DNA of 64,000 bases from Hericium rajendrae (Eukaryota; Basidiomycota; Agaricomycetes; Russulales; Hericiaceae): the NCBI GenBank assembly GCA_033439255.1, contig CM065883.1, forward strand, positions 186,001-250,000, in the 5' to 3' direction. How positions within the stretch are numbered: the first letter of the stretch is position 1; the number at the start of each line of letters is the position of its first letter. Shown here piece by piece: positions 26,801 to 41,011 of the stretch. The notes below the pieces were generated by a model. That model saw only the letters and a list, made by a program, of their open reading frames with translations, was not told where the DNA came from and searched no databases. Made by a program: the position numbers and the translations under genes.

Positions 26801-27026
26801 GACCCGCCTCGCGGCCGTCGGCGTGTACGCGGAGCTCGTCGGCGAGGGTGTTTTAATCTGTGGAGCCGCGGCGCGGCGCGGCGCGGGCACGCTCGAGGAT
26901 CTGAGCGAGTCGGTCGCGGTTAGGAAGAGTGCGAGGGGGCGCGTGGATCTAGAGGGGAGTGTGTCGGATGTATACTATAAAGTCAGGAAGGAGATATACG
27001 GGCTGCACGCGCTGGTGGCGGCATGA
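23819..27026 (+). CDS. CFT2: Cleavage and polyadenylation specificity factor subunit 2 (CPSF100/Cft2)
   Basis: About nine exons. The protein is a subunit of the mRNA 3'-end processing complex, paired with the endonuclease CPSF73. It begins MLTFTPLSGAARSSRTGPLA and carries a metallo-beta-lactamase fold in which the metal motif is reduced to LSHGDLAHTG, as expected for the inactive CPSF100 branch. GHTLGGTIWKI and HMNHMRERHLDG mark the beta-CASP part. An acidic linker (residues about 100-150, EEDVGGEPPQDTERE) is inserted early, and a long acidic/lysine-rich segment lies mid-protein (about 25.7-26.1 kb). The RNA-metabolism C-terminus ends VRKEIYGLHALVAA. About 900 residues in all. Introns include those near 24.03-24.09, 24.48-24.55 and 26.10-26.16 kb. 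Confidence 0.9.
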
Positions 27027-27426
27027 CACTGGGGTTCACGTCGTACTGTTGGGTGCTTTGTGTTGTTACTGTCATATATTATCTGGGTCAAATGTTCGTC
27101 TGAGCGATATTCGCACATCAAATCAACATTTGTGAGCAAGGTGTATTCTAGGCCATAGATGAATTGCCTAAGACAATTATCCGGGAAAAACATCCTAGCT
27201 ACATCTATGTACAACATTCGTCAACAACGTAAACTCTAGCTGTGCAAAAAAGTTCCAGGAGTGGTGCACAATCAATGAAGAAAACTCTTTCCAACAGTCC
27301 GAAGAAGTCAGCGAGCCACATATCCGTACACTGGGTTTTAAGTAATTTCCTTCTTTTTATGGGTTTCAATCATAGGGTGTAAGCAGGGATGATTTCGAAA
27401 AAAAAGGAACCACATTGACTTCGCCA
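27027..27426. other. Convergent 3' intergenic space
   Basis: This 400 bp lies between the ends of CFT2 (+) and the terpene synthase (-). It is AT-rich and likely holds both 3' UTRs. Nothing else was seen. Confidence 0.55.
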
Positions 27427-28557
27427 CTACTCTTCATCATCGCGCGGCCTCAGCGTGACAACACGGTTCTTCCTGATCTCGTCGCGGGCCTCGCCGTAGT
27501 AGCGCGGCGTCTCGAAGCTCCAGTTGAGGTTCCCAACAGGCCAATGCTGCATCGACCTGATCCAGAGCTTGACATCCTTATCGACCTCGGGGCCGAAGGA
27601 GCGCAGCTGGGCCTCGTTGGTGAGGAACGTGTCCATCAACTCCTTGTAGTGCGCCCCGGTGTAGTCGCTCGCCTCCTGCAGCGTCATGCCACGGGTGCGC
27701 ATGAGCACGGTGAGGAAGTTGTTGCCCTCGAGGCCCTTGGTCTGCTCCATATCGAAGGAGTACAGGTCCTGCCACCAAACGGTTAGATGGCTTATCATGA
27801 CGGTGTGACCGTTGACCCACATTGGCCCAGCAGACCATGTCGACGCCAGCGAAATAGATCTTCTGGAATATCGGGTCCTGGAACACCTCGTCGGGGAGAT
27901 CGATACCGAGGACATATTCGATCACGCCGAAGCATGCGCGCACCGCGCTGTTCTCGCGGCGGATGGCCGTGTATTTGTCGAGGTCCAGGACTTCGTTGCG
28001 GACGCGAAGCCCTGCCTCTTCAGCGACGCATTCGACGTAGGCCTTTCCGAGCTTGAGGAACCGACGGAAGCAGTAGGAGTTTGGCTGAACGTGACGCATG
28101 AAGCGTTCGCGGAATCTAAAGCCAAGTCAAATAATGTGTCAATGCTGCCCTCATATTCTTGCGATGAACATTCTTACTCTCTCGTCATCTGCGCGAGCTT
28201 GGACCCGTCATCCCACGTCGGGTCCTCCATGACCTTGAGGTACACCTCGCCCGTGCTCAGCGCGTCCTCTTTGTTCATGCGGTCGCTAACTTCGTCCATC
28301 ACGAACAGCAGGTTGACGAAGTCGCACACGGTGCGGTACTCTTCGTATCCAGCGTAAGGGTACGCGTGCGAGACGAGCAGCTCGCTCTGCCCCGAGAGGA
28401 AGAACGCAGCCCGTTTGTCGTTGAACATCTGGAAGCCGTTAACCCATGCTCTGGACTCGGCGGAGGCGCGCTCCCAGTGCGGGTTGACGGCGTCCATGAA
28501 GGCGGTCGACAGCGCGAAGAGGTCGGGGATGGTGAACTGCACAGCGGAGGAAGACAT
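27427..28557 (-). CDS. Sesquiterpene synthase (class I terpene cyclase)
   Basis: Three exons on the minus strand, about 340 residues, the usual size for basidiomycete sesquiterpene synthases. Exon 1 starts [20 protein letters not shown] and carries the aspartate-rich metal motif as DEVSD at about residues 88-92, a DExxD variant of DDxxD. The NSE triad lies at the exon 2/3 splice as NDLYSFDME. The end has [17 protein letters not shown], a typical C-terminal signature, and then RDDEE. It would cyclise a prenyl diphosphate, most likely farnesyl diphosphate, with Mg2+; the product cannot be read from sequence. No P450 or oxidoreductase lies beside it, so it is not in an obvious cluster here. Confidence 0.9.
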
Positions 28558-29894
28558 GGCTGAAAAGTGATAGGAAAATTCCGAGTAACTGCTGGAGGCT
28601 CTCTGGGATGGTGGAACCGTTGGAGAGAAACAGAAAACGCATCGTAGATTTTATACAAAGACGAGAATTGCGGATGTTTCAGCAGCAAAAGCGAGGAGGA
28701 TGCACAACTGTCGCATTACCACGACTTCAGCAGGTACTTCCTCCATGTAGGGGCCCTCGGGCCGTAAATGAAGTCCCTTCGGAGCAACATTGTGAGCAGG
28801 AGATAGCTGAAGACTGTCTCAAGAAGGGCAAGGCAGCCAATGGTCTTTTCGCTGTGGTCTCAAACCACCAGAAACCACGCAGCTTTCTGTTCTGAGAACA
28901 AGGTCAGCCATAAGAGACCACCAGCAGACCACCACAGAAATGAAAGACGCACCGACATACGACGTGTCTCGAATATCTTCGTGAGGAGAGCGCGCGTTTC
29001 TTGAATGCCCCAGCGCCTAAATCCCCAGTTCACAGACGCTTTGAGCAGAAGCGCCCATGTCTGCGGGCGCTGTCTGATTGAAGCACACATTAGGGATTAA
29101 GCAGGTCTGACAGCCCAGCAGCTAAGGCAAGTCTAGAGAATTTATTCTCACTAGGAAATGATTATTCCTGCAATGTATAATAGTAGCGCATACCGAGTCA
29201 AATCCCTCGCTATGAACCCAGCGTCTACAACTCCGCGCATATCGAGCGCTTTCTTACTATCCGTCCTTCCCACATCGCATGACACTGAGACGCTCTAGGA
29301 CGCTGACGACTTGCCCATTCACCATCGGAAAGGCCATCCGGATCCGCCTTGTAATCATCCGGGTTGACATGCTGAACACGAGCCATAAACCTTGCCAGGT
29401 GAAAGATGCTTTTGGCAGATGAATGTGTCTTCTACAGCGACGATGAAGACCGCGTCTATCTTCAGCTATGTTTGAAGTAAGAGAACATTACGCACCTCAT
29501 TGTCCGCTGGGACGACCATATGTACATCCACATTCTCCGTTTCTTGAAACGCCTTCCTACTTGCATGACCCAGGATACCTAGCGTCACATCAGTAAGATA
29601 TAATCGAGATACTCACGTGTCTGGCGTCTGGCGGAAGGAGCAGCGAGGATACGACACAAGAATAAGCGGAAAATCCATCCCTTTTCGAATCTACAACGAC
29701 CAACAAACAAGTAACCAACGAAAACGCAAACTGTGGAAATATAGGGGAGGCATAAGGTAGCCATGTCGACGGTAAAGGTAATGAGTAAGACTAGGTATTC
29801 GGCTACGCGGGCCAGCACAATATTCAATATTGTTTATAGCTCACTTACGGATACAGATCCCGCGAGATCACTGCTGCGATTGACAGCCAAGACT
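28558..29894. other. Intergenic, no recognisable gene
   Basis: This 1.3 kb lies between the start of the terpene synthase and the 3' end of the alpha-tubulin remnant. Short frames on both strands (for example 28.86-29.09 and 29.58-29.83 kb, minus) have no motif. The part nearest 28558 is presumably the terpene synthase promoter. Confidence 0.5.
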
Positions 29895-31814
<1,920 letters not shown>

Positions 31815-32337
31815 CGTGAGTCCTTAAGAGGGGAGAGAGGAGACACGGAAAGGTAGGCGGAGGAGCAAGGCGGAGGGGACAAGCCAAGCGGGGAGACTAT
31901 CAGAGCTGACGGTCGTGGTCAAAATGCAACGTTCAGGTTGACGCCCGTTGCCACAGGCGCGACTTCAATATTTTCTCGCGTCACGCGGTCACCCACAACC
32001 GTACACATCATTGATCAACACAAACACAAGCTTGGCAACCCTTGACCTCGCATGCACACGTCCAGAATTAAACACATATCCCAACCACCTCAATGACCAT
32101 TGCAGCGGCATGCGTTATAACTAGTGTATGAGAAGGAAACGAAAAAGGGATGCGGGGGGTAAAAGAACAATGGGGATATCGTATGGGGCGGGGAGTTCGT
32201 GGGGCGTGAATAGTGAACATGAATTTCGTGATAGAAGGAAACGGATTAAACGAGCGCGAAGACTAAACGACAAACCGAGAACTAGTGGCTAAACGGAGAG
32301 CAATCCAGAGAAAACAAGTGGAAAGCGCGCTGCATAT
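31815..32337. other. Intergenic between the tandem alpha-tubulin copies
   Basis: This 523 bp lies between the start of the decayed copy and the end of the intact copy. It holds what would have been the promoter of the former and the 3' UTR of the latter. No other gene was seen. Confidence 0.5.
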
Positions 32338-33995
32338 CTAGTACTCGCCGGCCTCCTCCACGTCGGCGGAATCAATACCAACCTCCTCGTAATCCTTCTC
32401 GAGCGCCGCGAGGTCCTCACGCGCCTCCGAAAACTCACCCTCCTCCATACCCTCTCCAACGTACCAGTGAACGAAGGCACGCTTGGAGTACAGGAGGTCG
32501 AACTTGTGGTCGAGTCGGCTCCACGCGGAGGAGATCGCAGTCGTGTTGGACAGCATGCACATCGAGCGGGACACCTTGGCAAGATCACCGCCGGGAATGT
32601 GCGCCGGGGCCTCGTTACAGATACCGAGCTTGAAGCCAGTAGGGCACCAGTCGACGAACTGGATGGTGCGCTTCGTCTTGATGACAGCGACGGCGGCGTT
32701 GACGTCCTTGGGGAGGACATCGCCACGGTAGAGCAGTGCGCAGGCCACTATGAACAAATTCAGTCGCGGTCACGTGACGACGTCGCAGAAACACTTACTG
32801 TACTTGCCCTCCCTGGGGTCGCATTTCACCATCTGGCTACCAGTCTCGAAGCACGAGAAGGTCATGTCCGCAACCGAGTTCTGCTCGTGGTGAGCCTTCT
32901 CAGCAGAGACGATTGGCGCGAAAGTGGCGAGGGGGAAGTGGATACGGGGGAAGCTACACAAGGCTTAATGAATATATGCACTAGTTTATGACAGGACAAG
33001 CACCTACGGGACAAGGTTAGTCTGGAACTCGTTCAAGTCAACGTTGAGGGAGCCATCGAAACGGAGCGACGCGGTAATGGACGAGACGACCTGCGCGATG
33101 AGCCTGTTCAGGTTGGTGAAGCTGGGCGACGAGATGTTCAGGTTCTTCTTGCAGATGTCGTAAATGGCCTCATTGTCAACCATGAACGAGCAGTCAGAGT
33201 GCTCAAGCGTGGTATGGGTGGTCAACACCGAGTTGTACGGCTCGACAACGGAGTTGGCGAGCGTTGGGGCGGGGTATACACTGAACTCGAGCTTCGACTT
33301 CTTGCCGTAGTCGGTAGAAAGACGCTCAAGAATAAGGGCACCGAGACCGGAACCAGTTCCACCACCGAAGGAGTGGAAGACGAAGAAGCCCTGCAGACCA
33401 GTGCAGTTGTCGGCGAGACGGCGCAGCTTGTCCATGACAATGTCAATCTGCTCCTTGCCGATGGTGTAGTGACCACGAGCATCTACAGACGCATCAACAC
33501 GCGGCGTCCTGATGGCGCGTAGATAACGACTCACAGTTGCTCGCAGCGTCCTCCTTGCCGGTAATCATCGTCTCGGGGTGGAAAAGGCTGCGATAGGTAC
33601 CGTTGCGGACCTCGTCGATCACGTTGGGCTCGAGATCGACATAGAGCGAACGGGGCACATGCTTGCCCGACGACGTCTCGGAGAAGAAAGTGCTGAAGCC
33701 GTCTGCGTTATGGTGTGTCGGCAGGTTTTCGGACAGACGACCGTCGGGCTACACGTCACGCTGTCAGGCGTGAACAAAGAAAGATGTGACGCGACACGAC
33801 TCACGCTAAGACCGTGCTCGACGGTGTAGAGCTCCCCTGTGAACCCCGCACGTCAGAATGGGGTGTTATGTCGACATGCCGCGCAACGACGCGTCCACGC
33901 GTCTTGCGCAGCGTCCAAACTGAATGCAACTCACAGCAGGCGTTACCAATTTGGACACCAGCCTGGCCAACGTGGACGGAGATAACTTCACGCAT
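32338..33995 (-). CDS. TUB1: Alpha-tubulin
   Basis: A minus-strand gene of about seven exons, about 450 residues. Alpha-tubulin pairs with beta-tubulin to form microtubules. It starts [20 protein letters not shown] and continues with [11 protein letters not shown] and [19 protein letters not shown]. The tubulin signature follows ([18 protein letters not shown]), then [27 protein letters not shown] and [20 protein letters not shown]. The C-terminal exon has [20 protein letters not shown] and ends in an acidic tail with terminal tyrosine, EEAGEY. All frames and splice sites are intact, in contrast to the tandem copy. It lacks a clear lysine at the K40 acetylation position, as in many fungi. Confidence 0.95.
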
Positions 33996-34424
33996 TTTTC
34001 TCTCTGAGAACGGGCTGCGCGAGAAAACGGGTCAGCCCACTGCAGACAGCGACGACGATCGCCGCGGGCACGACTAAACAGGCTACTCACTGCGGGTATG
34101 GAAATGGAGGGATGAGACGACACAAAGAGAAGAGGGCTGAGGGCAAATCGAGCCACACCTCGCTATACCACCAATTGCTGACAAATCCTCCCACGCTCCT
34201 GCCGAACACGCTCCAAGCCACCTGGCCCGTGCGTTGCCTCACTCCTACCGCATTCTTTCACGACATATAGATCACTTTATGCCGATAATCATATTGACAT
34301 AAGTAATCATGCATGTAAACAACGTATGTAGGTGTCCGCAACAAGCAGTATTCCTAATGTAATGTGATGAAAATCCATGTGTAAGTCTGCTAAGTCCAAT
34401 ATCAACCCGAGATTCGACCGTGCA
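33996..34424. other. Alpha-tubulin promoter region
   Basis: This 429 bp lies upstream of alpha-tubulin (-) and downstream of the hydrolase gene (-). It should hold the tubulin promoter and the hydrolase 3' UTR. No sites were recognised. Confidence 0.5.
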
Positions 34425-37400
34425 TTATGGAGTTCTACCGTTATGGCTAGTGGAAGGAGTACCGGTGACGCTCTGCGCAGTGCGTTCAATAGCGTTCACA
34501 GCCTGCCTCCTTCCCTTCGAGCTCTTCCGCATAAACAACCTGTCAACTCGTGATCAGTTCAACTGGACCTCGGGAGATCATTAAAACGTATACTCACACA
34601 ACGAGGGAATTCCAAATGGACAGTCCATGTAACGGGACAATATGTGTATGCGTCTGCTCCTCTGCCACGGACTGCCGCGGCGCCCTGACGGGGTTATCAT
34701 TCGGGTCGAATGTTGCCCGCAGATCCTGCATGCGCTTCGTCCGTGGAATCGTCTTGTGCGTAACAGGTGCGGTGTAATAGATGCTCTTCTTGAGCAACGC
34801 GAGCGCCTCAGGCTAGCACCACATCTTCAGTAAAGACCCAATGCAGAAAAACGACCTGTGCACCGTGTCGCGCCGTCCCGCAATCGCACTGGGCGGCGGT
34901 CGCTCCGCCTCCAGATCTAGCGGGCCCCACCGTCTCTCCACGTCGATCATCGCCCCCTTCGAAGTGCCCATCGACATGCTCGACCCGGCCGAATCCAGCC
35001 GCACCAACTTCTTCGGCCTGCCTGGCATAGTGTCCTTCTCCCCTTGCATCAAAAAACCCTGGTCCCGCGCATCCCTGAGCATCCTCTCCGCACGCTTGAT
35101 GAGCTTCTTCCGACGACGTTCTAGGCGCGCCGCGCGCCGCGGGTACTTCCCGTCCATGCGCGTCTGCCCTGCGAGCCAGCGCTTCACTGGCGCCTCCTTG
35201 ATCACACCCACCTCCGCCGGCCGCAGACGCAGCGCGCCGACCTGATCCTTCGATTCCATCGGTCGTGCGCGCCCGTGGATGTCGACGCGTTCGCGAATCA
35301 TCAGGATGTATGGAATGTCGCGTTGTGCGGTGGGCGCCTCGACATCCGCCGCACAACTCGCGGGCAGCACCTCCTCCTTGTTCTCAACCTCCGTCCCGGG
35401 CATCGTGTCCGCCTGGTCATGCACCACCTCCCGTCCCACAATATCCTCGTTCTCCTTGTACCTTTGCACGCCTACCTCATCCAAATCCTCCACTGCATTC
35501 GGAACGTGCTTGCGCGAACGATGGGGTCTCAACATGTGCATGCGATGATGGCGACGATGAGTGTGCTCGTCCTCGGAGGCCTCCTCGTCGAGGTGGATTT
35601 CACACTCGGGCCGGTGCAACTCTGGGAATGGGTTGCGCGCGATGTGCTCGGAGCTGTGGCTCGTGACGTGCCGCACGAACTGTGCGATGGAGCGGTAGGC
35701 GTATTTGGCCTGTGGATCCGTGATTAGCGACATCACGCAAACCTTAAAGCGAGTTTGACTGACGCTATCCGTAAAGGTGAACACGGTTAAGACGTGCGGC
35801 ATCTCTGTGACAGCATTGAGCACGGCATCTCCACATACATTCTGAACACCTTACCATCGAATACCTGCAAATGAACCTGACGAGTCTACCTTTGAGCTGG
35901 TTGCCACAAGAGACATTCGTCAAACAGCGTACCTTCGTCGGTGTCCTAAATTTCTCTACATTTTCCTTCTGTCTCCTTCCCTCCTTTATGATCCCCTTCC
36001 GCGCAGGAAACTCATCCGGGTGGGCGGCGCGATGCGCAAGGTAAATGATCTCATCCCGCAAGACCTCATCATCACCGGTTATGATATACAGCGGAGGGAG
36101 ATTACATAGTGTGCCCTGCAGGACTGGCGACACAAGTGGGTGCATCAATTGCCTGCACACGAATCAGCGCCAACGAAATATGAAGAAGGATGGAAACGCA
36201 CTCGTTCGTCGCGTACTGCTGGATCTGCCCACGGAGCTCGAGCGGCGTCTCTTTCGGATCCTCCATGAGCACCTTTGGCGGCTTCGGTATCCAGTCCTCG
36301 ATGTCCTCCCAGTCGACATCGGGGGTTTCGTCTTCCACCGTAGCCAAGCGCCGCTCCTTTCCTCCGCTACCAATCTCATTCAGGCCTTCACCAGCACCGC
36401 TACCAGAATCCGGGCCACCTTTCTGTGTCTCGAGGCCTGAACCCGATTCCCCTCGGAGCGTCTCACCGTTCGGGCTAGATCCACTGCTCTCACCCTTCTC
36501 CTCCCCCGGCACCAAAACCTTCACGCCGACACCGTTCTCCATCGCCCGTGTCTGCTTCACCATCTCGTCCTGGCTCTTCACCTGCTCCTCCGCGCCCTCA
36601 ACGCGACCTTCCGACCTCGCCTTCTCTTGGGACCGCACGCGCTCCTTGCCCGGCTGAAGTGTGTCCGGATGGCCCGGCGGCGGCGGCAGATTCGTCTCCG
36701 TCGGCGCGACTCGTCGACTGCGGATATCAACAGGCCACGTAACAGAGTGCTTATGCACGAATCCATACGGTGGAATGATATCCTAGCCAGCGCTATCAGT
36801 CTCGCCCCATGAGCCCGGGGGAACGGGACACTCACATTAAATGTGTTGCTCATCACGCTCGGGAAACTGTGTGTCAGGTCCACCCATGGGCTGATCAGAA
36901 TTGCACCCGCGGGCAGCGGGAGGCCCATATCGCGGAGTACCGTGAGCGCTGTCAGACACAGTGCGGCGCCCGCGGAGTCGCCCGCGAATACAATCTTGCT
37001 CGGCGGGACGGGCTTGTGTTTCGCATGGGATGGTGGTTCAGTGAGGTAGAAGTACGCCGCGAGGACGTCGTGGAGTGGGCAGGGCCAGGGGTATTGCGGG
37101 GCTTTCCTGTGAGGGGGGTTAGTGCATGGATTTTGGGGTACGGGTACATGACGAACCGATAGTTTACAGCAAAAGCTCTGCCTCTGAATTTCCGCGCTGA
37201 GAAGATGTAAGCAAGAAGAAAGTGACGAAGAAATATATTTTAATACTATAGCGTATGATCTGGTATCTGTGGGTATCTGCGGGGCAATCAGAATGGATGA
37301 GGAGACAGAGTAGACAAGGGACGCACTAATAGAGCCCCAGTAGTAACCGCCTTTGATTACAGGGTTAGTACGGTCCTTTGATCGTTTGAAGGAGGCGTAC

Positions 37401-37922
37401 CTCCATGGACATAGAGCTTTGAACGAAAACTTGTGAGAGCGCTTCTTCAGCACCCAAAGCGCGAGCACTCACCATGACTGTCTCCAGCTTCTCCATCTTC
37501 CTAATGGCCTCATCGCCTGTCGTTTCGGTCCTGTCCTTATCGACGTGCTCTCCGCTCAGGAACTTGTGCTCGGTGATCCATTCTCCGTCAATGCCGTCGA
37601 GCCCGCGGACCTGCCACCAGCGCTCGCCGCCAACGATCTTCGCGAGATCCTCAGGGCCAAACCAGTCGATGAGCAGATCCGCGGCGCGGTTACATGTCCT
37701 CAGGGGAATGCGCACGGGGACAACGACCGCCCAGAATGGGGAAGGGACATGCGTATTTGTGCTAGACATGTACGGAATTGCAATTAAGGTGATTATCATG
37801 GTCGGAACTGGAAACGGTACGAACAAGGCCTGGAGAGATTCGACAGTGTTTTCGGTCCCAAGCTTGATGAAAGCTCTAACTATATTGAAAGCCCTAGGTA
37901 TAGGACCAGTGAAACTACGCAT
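34425..37922 (-). CDS. Large alpha/beta-hydrolase (esterase/lipase, HGGG type)
   Basis: A multi-exon minus-strand gene, about 950-1000 residues. The N-terminal region starts MRSFTGPIPRAFNIVRAFIK and includes a hydrophobic stretch (PTMIITLIAIPYM). The hydrolase core follows: oxyanion motif LYVHGGGYYWGSI split over small exons, AFAVNYR and KAPQYPWPCPLHDVL, then nucleophile motif FAGDSAGAA. A charged insert of roughly 150 residues (Glu/Ser/Gly-rich) separates this from the catalytic Asp region YIITGDDEVLRDE and the His region MPHVL. A long basic C-terminal tail (RRAARLERRRKKLIKRAERM) is unusual for the family. The exact start is uncertain. It probably hydrolyses carboxyl esters, perhaps at a membrane; the substrate is unknown. 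Confidence 0.75.
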
Positions 37923-39013
37923 GCAGGAGGTGGAAAGCAGAACAGACTCGTCGTAAAGGAGATCATCCTTGGCTTCATCCTGAGCTCCGTGTTTTAACCT
38001 TCTCGTCTTGTGCTTCCAGTGTTTTCCGAACGTTTTGAGAACAACTGTATACTCCTGTGAGCGGCATTGTTACTGTACGGGGCGAACAGCGAGGACGGAC
38101 CTGGGGTAATATGTAATGCAGCCGACGTCGTACTGACTGTCATGGCCGCTCGGCAAACGGTTGTGATGGTAGGAGAACGTATGAGAGGTGTGGAATTGGT
38201 GTGGAAAGTGCATGTCTTAGCTTGGCGCTGCAAGGGCCGCTGCCTGTCAATTCGATTTCAATTTCTTTTTCTTATGTTGCGCTCCAGCTCGAGCTGAGCT
38301 CTGCGTCATTGCACTCCCAACCCCAGAATAAGGCTACGCCATGTTCCCGACATTCTGCCAACCGAGGATGCTTGCAATGTCTGACCTTGGTCCGAGTCGC
38401 CACCTGTGCACTGGGTTGGCACAGAGGGACGTACTTTATCAACAAACAATGTTAGCGTTGAGAGAATTTAGGACATACTAGGATTATACTACTGTAGCAT
38501 GTCTCTAGCGCCCTGCATACCGACCAGCAGGTTAGGGTCCTTAGCGTCAAATTGGCATGCAAAAGGAGTGATACAGTATACGACGCCGACCCCATCACAA
38601 TGAACGAACGATAGTATACAGTTGAGGATGCTCGAAAATCAGTAACTGAGTAGATCCCAAGACAATTATAATTCCTACTACCCCCCTTCCATAATCAGGA
38701 TCACGATTGGGGAATACTGATCCTGCTGCTCTCCTTGTCCTCCCATCGTCAGACATCGTTTCTAAGGCAGTCCACACCTTCGATCAATCAAACGACGGAG
38801 TAAATTTGTCTCCAAATCGGCGCGGCGAAATTCGACCATGGTTCGTTCCAGCATGCGCATCGCTCGCTTCAAAAGCAGATCCACCGTGTCGCACTCCTCC
38901 TGCTTCTGCATCCGTTGCTTCTTCGTATGTTGAAATCTCACCTTATGGACACATAAGTCGCGCCCTCGCTGTGCCGTTGCGTCTTTCCCGCCGACGCTGT
39001 CGCACCAATCCGA
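37923..39013. other. Intergenic, no recognisable gene
   Basis: About 1.1 kb upstream of the hydrolase gene. Only short frames without motifs are present. It probably holds the hydrolase promoter at its left end. Confidence 0.45.
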
Positions 39014-39388
39014 TCAGCCTCGCCCAGAACGCATAAAGGAAGGACGCACCCGTCGTCCGCAACCTCGAACCAGATTATCTCTCACAAGCTTCTCCTTCTT
39101 TCTCATTCGCCTCGACTTGGCGAGTATCAGCTCCAGCCTCTCCTTCTGCAGATGGATTACCGCGCTCTGAGCCGCTAACACCCGCCGCTGCTTGCGCGAG
39201 AGCGTCTTATAGCATTTCCGGATATGCGAGGTAGCCCGCTCATAAATTGCCAACTCCTCGGCGGTAAAGCTTGAGCTGTCGGTGCCCGGCGGTAGGCCAG
39301 GAATCGCCTGTACTGCTTGCGTCGTGTGAGAAGGCCCTGCGAGTCCCGAGCCAGAGGTCAGGGGGGTAGAGATCCCATGCAAGGACAT
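39014..39388 (-). CDS. Possible small basic helical protein, unknown
   Basis: A 124-codon minus-strand frame. The N-terminus MSLHGISTPLTSGSGLAGPS is Ser/Gly/Pro-rich. From about residue 42 the sequence becomes helical and basic (FTAEELAIYERATSHIRKC, then LQKERLELILAKSRRMRKK), resembling a short coiled coil. The composition looks coding, but there is no known domain, no splice support and no neighbour context, so it may be chance or a fragment. Confidence 0.35.
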   Translation of the reverse strand: MSLHGISTPLTSGSGLAGPSHTTQAVQAIPGLPPGTDSSSFTAEELAIYERATSHIRKCYKTLSRKQRRVLAAQSAVIHLQKERLELILAKSRRMRKKEKLVRDNLVRGCGRRVRPSFMRSGRG

Positions 39389-41011
39389 GTCTGCGGGGTG
39401 TTCAGATAGGGCCGTTGTGGATGTAGGACAACTGCCCTTGGAAAGAATGAGGTCTGGCTCTCACAGAAGATGTCGTGGTCGTTGTGCGGGTGAACTCCAC
39501 GGCGGCACCCTGGACGCTGGAGACAGGCGCGTCGCATCACATCGTCACAACAGGCACTGGGTATGTCACAGACATGGCAAGTCTCTTCTTCGCAGCCTTC
39601 TTCTGTAAAGTTGTTTTCGTATAGCATGACACGCTCTAAGCCCCATTTTTGTTTATCTTCAAACTCTGACCTTGCCAACGTCTCAAGACGGGGGAATATA
39701 TCACTGACGGCTTCCTGTCATGTTTATTACCAGTAGGCTCCTGGGATCGCAAACATCGGTTCCGTGCTATCGCCTGGTGAGCTCATTCCATCGATGTCCC
39801 CGAATCACAGCTTTTGCGAGCAAAACAGCCAGCTGAACGCATTAATCTAACCTGAATCACTAATATCCTTCAGGCTAACTGATCATGTTTTTTTTAACAC
39901 AGACCATCTAACATCTTTTGCGGACACGACGACACTATCTCGAAGGTAGAGAGGAATTTAGAGGCCTTTCTGTCTACCTCTGACGAAGCTAGATCAATTC
40001 CACATCGCAGTCTATTCAACTGCCGCTAGCCCATCCATCCCCACTCGAAAAATCGCGATTGCGATGTTTATTAGAAGCACCTTCACACATCAATTTCTGC
40101 ACATGGTGTTCAACTGCGTACTAATTCAAATCCGGGAAGCTGGACCAATTCAGAATGTTGCTTGTACTGTTCAAACATTGCTGACATTACACAGATGCGA
40201 CGCTCTCCTTTGTCTGCTGCGAGCTCCGCAGGCGCGAGGACGTCGTGCGGCGGCTGAGCGCTGGGATCGAGAACGCACGGCACGACAACATAGAGCGCGT
40301 GCTTTCCGGTATCCTGCAACTTTCTGCAACTTTTAAGTACTCCAGCTATGCACGTCTAGCTGATGCGACTGGAGCTCTGTGCCTACACATCGCCATCTCG
40401 AGCCTGTCGTCTCTTCGGCTAGATATGGAAGGTGAGTTACCAAATTCGAAGATTTCCTAATTGACTGCAGGTGACTCGATGTAGCTCGGTCCCAAGTCCA
40501 ATGTTCGCCGTTCAAAGCGATCTCAGGTTTGGTCCATTTATTCATGTTCACGTATGTGAGAACTAACGATCTCAACAATCGTACTTCGCGAGATCGACGC
40601 ATATACAGTTAAGTACATGTCGACGGCGGACGATCACTTCAAAGACCCAGCATAAATACTCACACCTCAAGTTTGGGCCAAGCAGTTCTCTCCGTTCGTA
40701 TAAGGGGATCGTGGCTCTCCTCACCGTATCCAGACTACATATTGCTATACCAACTGATATCAATTTAATGTACTTACTCGAGCTGTCGATCGGCCCGGTC
40801 AGCTCCAGATAGGCAGTCCGACCGTAGGTGTGCGCGCAGCGCGACCTGACGGACTTTGAAAACACCTGGCGGACTCGAAAGTTGTTCCCACGATTTAATT
40901 TCCTGCTCACAGTGGGGGATGGCAGTACGCGACGCGACGCGAAGTTCAACACAGATACGAGCTCCCTATTCTCGCGTACAGACTCCATAACTGAAGGTTC
41001 CACCAACTCGA
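39389..41011. other. Gene-poor stretch at the edge of the mobile-DNA region
   Basis: About 1.6 kb with AT-rich patches. A short plus-strand frame near 40.19-40.46 kb reads LSAGIENARHDNIERVLSGI in a plausible helical style but matches no family I know and may be a gene remnant. Nothing else was seen. Confidence 0.45.

Noticed and set aside
28860-29827. Possible small genes between terpene synthase and tubulin
   Set aside because: Short Trp/Leu-rich frames without start context, splice support or known domain.
32467-32991. Plus-strand 174-codon frame opposite alpha-tubulin
   Set aside because: It is an antisense shadow of conserved tubulin exons.
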